Assembly: GCF_000002515.2 (NCBI RefSeq) | Contig: NC_006038.1 | Location: 124,001 to 188,000 of the forward strand | From: Kluyveromyces lactis | Lineage: Eukaryota; Ascomycota; Saccharomycetes; Saccharomycetales; Saccharomycetaceae | Direction of reading: 5' to 3' | DNA length: 64,000 nucleotides | Shown: one piece after another, positions 59,718 to 64,000 of the stretch | Layout of the letters: each line of letters begins with the position of its first letter | Numbering within the stretch: the stretch's first letter is position 1 | Position numbers and translations under genes: made by a program | The notes under the pieces: model-generated | Databases searched by the model: none | What the model was told of the DNA's origin: nothing | The model's input: only the letters and a program-made list of their open reading frames with translations

Positions 59718-62700
59718 ATGGTTTTGTATAAAAGGAAAACGATAACGTTGCCAGATGCTAGGCCATTACCGTCAAATATCAATAGGAAAATATGGTACAT
59801 TCAAGAGACAGGGGAATGGTTTTTGACTTATGCAGAGTTTTTGCAACGATTGGATTTTTATAGGCGACATTATTTCACCTGTGAGATCACTGGTACATCA
59901 TGTTTAACTTTTTTTGAAGCGTTGAACAGTGAAGAAGAGCAGTTCCAATACGTTGAGAAAATGTTCCCTTTAAAATTACGTGAACCTGTTGCAAAATTCA
60001 TCCATTTCAACGAGATTAGAAGGCTAGATATGCTCGTCGAACAGGTATATGCAAGATTTAAAAACGACTATTTCCCTGGAGAAACGGTATACCTACGGAA
60101 AAGTAAGCAAGATTCCTCACATGACGATGCTGAAAAACATCATCAGCACTCACATGGATCACAGCATCAAAAAATTTACATTATCAAAGAAAAGGCTCAG
60201 TTTAATGCAGTTATAGATAGAGATACAAGGCAAGAATTGGTTCCTGCCCATGCAAAATATATGTTACAGGAAGCACAAGGTAGTACTTCAATCGTTGCCG
60301 ATGAGGATCAGATTTATCGTGATAGATCATGTTTCACTAAGCATTTGATTAAATGTTTCTGTAAGATAACGTTGCGTCGTGCTTCAACTAAGATGGGTGC
60401 CCCATGGTGTGTGAAAGATGAATATTTGCCCATCTATAATTTAACCTTAACGTGGCCAGAAAGTATGCTAAAATACAAGGAAGATTACGTAGATCCGCAG
60501 TATTTGCAACAACTTCAACACATGGCGGAACTTAATCGAGAAAGAGAAGCTTCGGCAGCCATTGGTGAGCATAAACGAGAAATTGAAATTGCTAGAACAG
60601 AAACACCAGATCAGAAAAGAATAAAAACTGAAGAACTGATATCTGAATCCTCACCTTCGGTTGACCATACCAGTAACGACAATAATCAAATAACCAATGG
60701 CGATCAACAAAGCATAACGCAAATCACTGAAGATTTGGAAATACCTTTCATGGCACCAAGGCCTTCAGCTATCAACGATGCACTTTTAAAATACTCTAAG
60801 GAGTATGTGCCAATCTCAAATTCTCTCGATAAACCATTTGCGCATGATATTGGTAAACTCCTTCATTGTTATCAGTTTTTAATGGCATTTAATGCGACCC
60901 TTCAACTTTCGGAATTTAGTTGGGATGATTTTGTAAATTCTTTGAGATTTACTGATCCGCGCCAAATGATGGACGAGTACGTAACGATTAGTTATGAGGA
61001 CGGTACGGGTACTAAGGTGGAAAGAATTAATATCTGGAATGAATCGATATATAAATATATTGACTCTTCAAATTCAGAAAAAATGAAGTTCACCTTGTCC
61101 TTGGACACTATGATAAATGATGACTATTTGGACGAGTTGAAAATAACAGGTACTTCCTTGATAGTGGAGTGTTTTTGTTCACTGTTAAGGTTGTTCATAG
61201 ACACCAGTGGGGATTGGACGACATTAGTCCCTTCGGAGTGGCTTGAGGAGGACACGGACGAAAATTCGAGTGAAAATGAAGATTTAGAGATGGAAGAAAA
61301 CGACGAAGTTAGTGCTGATCTTGAATCGTTATTAGAGAAGTGTTTAAACTATCGAAAAGTAAAATGGACAGACAGGCTTTCTAAGAGGCAATTTAACAAT
61401 GGTTTCTGGTTGATAGTTCTCTTAGGTGTTCTCCAAGACTTCATGCATTTACCAATGTATAAATCGACAATTCAAGGCTTCATCAAAAATCTGGTGCCGT
61501 CTGAGCACACCCCGTCAAATATTTCCTTGAATAGGTACTTATGGAGAAAGTTTTGCAAAGATATTTCTGTTGAGGAGAAAGTTAACATTATGTGGATATT
61601 AGTTGAAATATTGAGCAACTACTCATCAATAATAAGATCTGCAATGGATGATTCAATGGAACTTTGTAACCAAATTAGAAGTGAGAGGTTTAGATTGAAT
61701 AGGGATCTTAAAGCATGTTCTAATACTGTTGCTGGACTAAAAGAACAATTTACAGTTTCTGAGTTGCAACAATCTGAGAGCAGTAATGATAATATCGAAC
61801 TGAAAGAAAACCTAAAAAAAGCAACAGATCAACTGGAACGGTTCCAAAGGAGGAAAAGCTTTTTTGATGCTAGGTTGATTGAAGCTGATCTTCAAAGACT
61901 AAAACCCTTGGGATATGATAGATATGGTAACAAAATCTACTGGTTAGAATATTGCGGAGTTCCTAGGCCGAACATATTCTCGAAGGCTTCACACTTATTA
62001 AGCAATAGATTGTGGATCCAAGGACCTGTCAAAGAAGCTGTGCTATACTACTTCAAGATAACGGAAGAAGAGTACAATCAATGGATTTCTTTAGCTAACG
62101 AATTGGGTAAAATTCAAGCCACCAAACAGGTTTTCCATGTTTATCGCGATGAGAAAGGTTGTTATTTCCACTACGATAAAGAGGGAGATATCATGTTGAT
62201 AAATGAAGAAGGTGTTTTCAATACGTTCATTGAACTTTCGCCACTTCAAAGAAAAATTATTGATGAGACACCGGAAGGTCTTTTGTTTACTCCTAATGAC
62301 TGGATATTCTTGCAAGATCCTGAACAACTCATTTCGATGACTAATTGGTGGGACAGCTGGGGAAAACGAGAACATGAAACACTGAAACAGTTGCAATCAG
62401 TTATGGAGCCGGTGATAGAGACATTAAATCAATATAAGACTCAAGTTCAAGACGAAGTTACTGAAAAAAGAGAATTGTTACTGAAAGAGATTGCGGCTTT
62501 GGAAATAGCGGATAACGAATTAAGTGTAGATGATACAGTGGACGACAGAGATGAGTCTGATATAGAAGGCGAGTTAGAGAAGATTGCACAAGATATAATG
62601 GCTCTTGATGACTCATCTAAGACTCGTAAGATTCTTCTGAAACTGGAGCAACTCGAAGCACAGCGTGACGAGTTATTGGCAAAGAAAAAAGCGTTGGATG

Positions 62701-63077
62701 GTAAAGAGACTGAAAATGGTGCCAAGATGTCAAGGTTGCAAAGGAAATCATTACGTGCATCTCGTGACAGAAAAATGACCGTCCTCAAAAAAAGCTTTGA
62801 TAAGCTTTTAAACCTACAAAGAGAAACAGAACGCATTTCAATCAACAACTGGACGAATAGAAAAGCCATTGAAGCTTTCGGTAGTGAATTAGCCAAGTGC
62901 AACGGTAATCCAAAGACTTCAAAGAATCCCGAACCGGTTACTGTCAGTGACACATTCGCAGAAATCCTAAGACAAGCAGTGATCGCAGAGAGCGAGCCGG
63001 TAAAAGAAGAGACCGAAGACAGCAATGCAAATGCAGAAATACAGCCAAAAACTATACAAGACGAAAATTCCGCATGA
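59718..63077 (+). CDS. ITC1: ISW2 chromatin remodelling subunit ITC1
   Basis: Itc1 is the ACF1-like partner of the Isw2 ATPase that slides nucleosomes to repress genes. The 1119 residues compare with about 1264 in yeast. The N-terminal WAC domain (about 22-130) contains IWYIQETGEWFLTYAEF and RHYFTCEITGTSCLTFFEAL. A DDT domain is at about 375-440 (GKLLHCYQFLMAFN). The WHIM-type region follows (about 580-660, 720-790), with DRYGNKIYWLE near 735. Coiled coils (about 900-1000) and a charged tail end it. It is the ortholog of ITC1 (YGL133W) and of YPL216W, before CBP3. Confidence 0.96.
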   Translation: MVLYKRKTITLPDARPLPSNINRKIWYIQETGEWFLTYAEFLQRLDFYRRHYFTCEITGTSCLTFFEALNSEEEQFQYVEKMFPLKLREPVAKFIHFNEIRRLDMLVEQVYARFKNDYFPGETVYLRKSKQDSSHDDAEKHHQHSHGSQHQKIYIIKEKAQFNAVIDRDTRQELVPAHAKYMLQEAQGSTSIVADEDQIYRDRSCFTKHLIKCFCKITLRRASTKMGAPWCVKDEYLPIYNLTLTWPESMLKYKEDYVDPQYLQQLQHMAELNREREASAAIGEHKREIEIARTETPDQKRIKTEELISESSPSVDHTSNDNNQITNGDQQSITQITEDLEIPFMAPRPSAINDALLKYSKEYVPISNSLDKPFAHDIGKLLHCYQFLMAFNATLQLSEFSWDDFVNSLRFTDPRQMMDEYVTISYEDGTGTKVERINIWNESIYKYIDSSNSEKMKFTLSLDTMINDDYLDELKITGTSLIVECFCSLLRLFIDTSGDWTTLVPSEWLEEDTDENSSENEDLEMEENDEVSADLESLLEKCLNYRKVKWTDRLSKRQFNNGFWLIVLLGVLQDFMHLPMYKSTIQGFIKNLVPSEHTPSNISLNRYLWRKFCKDISVEEKVNIMWILVEILSNYSSIIRSAMDDSMELCNQIRSERFRLNRDLKACSNTVAGLKEQFTVSELQQSESSNDNIELKENLKKATDQLERFQRRKSFFDARLIEADLQRLKPLGYDRYGNKIYWLEYCGVPRPNIFSKASHLLSNRLWIQGPVKEAVLYYFKITEEEYNQWISLANELGKIQATKQVFHVYRDEKGCYFHYDKEGDIMLINEEGVFNTFIELSPLQRKIIDETPEGLLFTPNDWIFLQDPEQLISMTNWWDSWGKREHETLKQLQSVMEPVIETLNQYKTQVQDEVTEKRELLLKEIAALEIADNELSVDDTVDDRDESDIEGELEKIAQDIMALDDSSKTRKILLKLEQLEAQRDELLAKKKALDGKETENGAKMSRLQRKSLRASRDRKMTVLKKSFDKLLNLQRETERISINNWTNRKAIEAFGSELAKCNGNPKTSKNPEPVTVSDTFAEILRQAVIAESEPVKEETEDSNANAEIQPKTIQDENSA

Positions 63078-63460
63078 ATTGTGTCCGCCTGTATAGAATA
63101 TATATATATATATGTATATAGTTTCATAACGAACCGATTATCAATTGTACTATAAAACCGTCAGCCAACTTCATCATTAATCACAAAATACGACTCTCAT
63201 TAAACTTCAACTTTCTTTTTTTCCTAAAGTCTGAAAAGTGTAAAAGTTAAATTCAATCAAGATGAGCTAGTTTATAAGTCTGAACTGAGTTGAACACAGT
63301 CGCAGAGATCTTTGTCTCGCAGTTCTCCGTTGTTTTCATACTACCCTGATTACGATTCTCAAGCTTAACGGATCTCGATAATTGTTTCATTGTCTAACTT
63401 GTGTAGAGAGCAAGTTATTGAAAAAGTTTAGGAGAGACCGAAAAGAGGAAATATTTAACA
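63078..63460. promoter_or_regulatory. Intergenic: ITC1 3' end and CBP3 promoter
   Basis: This is 383 bp. TATATATATATATGTATATAG at about 63099-63119 is a likely ITC1 polyadenylation efficiency element. No gene was seen. Confidence 0.5.
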
Positions 63461-64000
63461 ATGCTTTCTAGTATAAGACCGGGTACCGTGGTTCTATCTC
63501 GTACTTTCAAGCAGAGCTTGGCTAGCTATAGGGGTGTTACTGCTGTTAGTTTGTATTCTACAAATAATTCTGCACAAAAGTCCGATTCAACCAAAGAAAC
63601 CACATCCACTGAAAAGGGCAAAAGCGTTGCACCAGAAGACGTTAGAACTAAGAGACGTGAATTATCCAGTTCCAAGTACGAATCTGCATCATATCAACTT
63701 CCAAAATGGAAAGAAGCTCTTGGTGAATTTGTTATTAGTACGCTTAATTTGGATATGGATAAAGTTAGAGCCGGTCCAATTGCTGGTTCATACTATTACT
63801 CGATCTGTAAAGAACAAGGTCTTCAATATGAGGATGAACCACTTTCTAAGACAGCCAAGTTCTTTTACGAGGATTTGAAGTTGCCAAAGACATTCTCCCA
63901 ATGGTACCAAATTACTATCCTACATGAATGGATGTTATTCGTGAGAATGAGAGCTATGCCGTTCAAATACGGCAAGAATTATCAGCAGAAGTTGGTGGAT
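63461..64000 (+). CDS. CBP3: Cytochrome b synthesis factor CBP3, 5' part
   Basis: Cbp3 with Cbp6 binds the mitoribosome exit and newly made cytochrome b, supporting complex III assembly. The ATG at 63461 is in good context (ACAATG). 180 codons are visible before the window end, with no stop. The first ~45 residues are basic, hydroxylated and free of acidic residues until about residue 45, a mitochondrial presequence. The ubiquinol-cytochrome c chaperone domain begins near 80 (LPKWKEALGEF) and contains FFYEDLKLPKTFSQWYQIT and HEWMLFVRMRAMP. It is the YPL215W ortholog. A different-frame ORF overlapping it (63534-63878) is a shadow. Confidence 0.96.
   Translation, partial: MLSSIRPGTVVLSRTFKQSLASYRGVTAVSLYSTNNSAQKSDSTKETTSTEKGKSVAPEDVRTKRRELSSSKYESASYQLPKWKEALGEFVISTLNLDMDKVRAGPIAGSYYYSICKEQGLQYEDEPLSKTAKFFYEDLKLPKTFSQWYQITILHEWMLFVRMRAMPFKYGKNYQQKLVD

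Noticed and set aside
1-64000. Mobile elements, LTRs, CRISPR or a defence or gene-cluster system
   Set aside because: Nothing with such signatures was seen; the content is conserved yeast housekeeping genes in conserved order.

Overview
The window is nuclear DNA of a budding yeast of the family Saccharomycetaceae that did not pass through the Saccharomyces whole-genome duplication; Kluyveromyces is the best guess. The grounds are compact intron-poor genes, GTATGT/TACTAAC splice signals, protein similarity recognised by eye, and gene order. Genes that in S. cerevisiae are split between two duplicated segments are here interleaved in single copy. No search was run, so the species cannot be fixed.

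Layout. Block A (1-34.5 kb) carries RPS18 (+, first exon outside the window), the YOX1/YHP1 homeobox gene (-), PPN1 polyphosphatase (+), TSA1 peroxiredoxin (-), USA1 ERAD factor (-), RCF1 respiratory supercomplex factor (-), GUK1 guanylate kinase (-), NHX1 endosomal exchanger (+), NDC1 nucleoporin (-), RAD52 (+), TOM1 giant HECT ligase (+), a small membrane protein (-) and the HEH1/HEH2 inner-nuclear-membrane gene (-). This merges S. cerevisiae YDR450W-YDR458C with YML026C-YML034W. Block B (35-64 kb) carries FMP40 (SelO), an unrecognised gene, a Lon protease of the peroxisomal type, an FLC channel-like gene (all +), a YGL138C-like secretory protein (-), SEC27 (+), MRM2 (-), RPL1 (+), a PCL8/PCL10 cyclin (+), SAR1 (+), BMS1 (-), ITC1 (+) and the start of CBP3 (+, cut by the window end). 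This merges YPL222W-YPL215W with YGL139W-YGL133W. The join of the two blocks lies in the divergent promoter at 34456-35036.

Most genes are housekeeping genes acting separately: ribosome and ribosome assembly (RPS18, RPL1, BMS1, MRM2), secretory traffic (SAR1, SEC27), ER quality control and ubiquitin (USA1, TOM1), nuclear envelope (NDC1, HEH), mitochondria (RCF1, CBP3, MRM2), chromatin and cell cycle (ITC1, YOX1, PCL). Three introns can be read: RPS18 (partial), SEC27 (after an 18-nt first exon) and HEH. The HEH intron has two overlapping 5' splice sites that predict two C-terminal isoforms in different frames; it is the most interesting signal in the window. I saw no tRNA, rRNA, transposon, LTR, centromere or telomere repeat.
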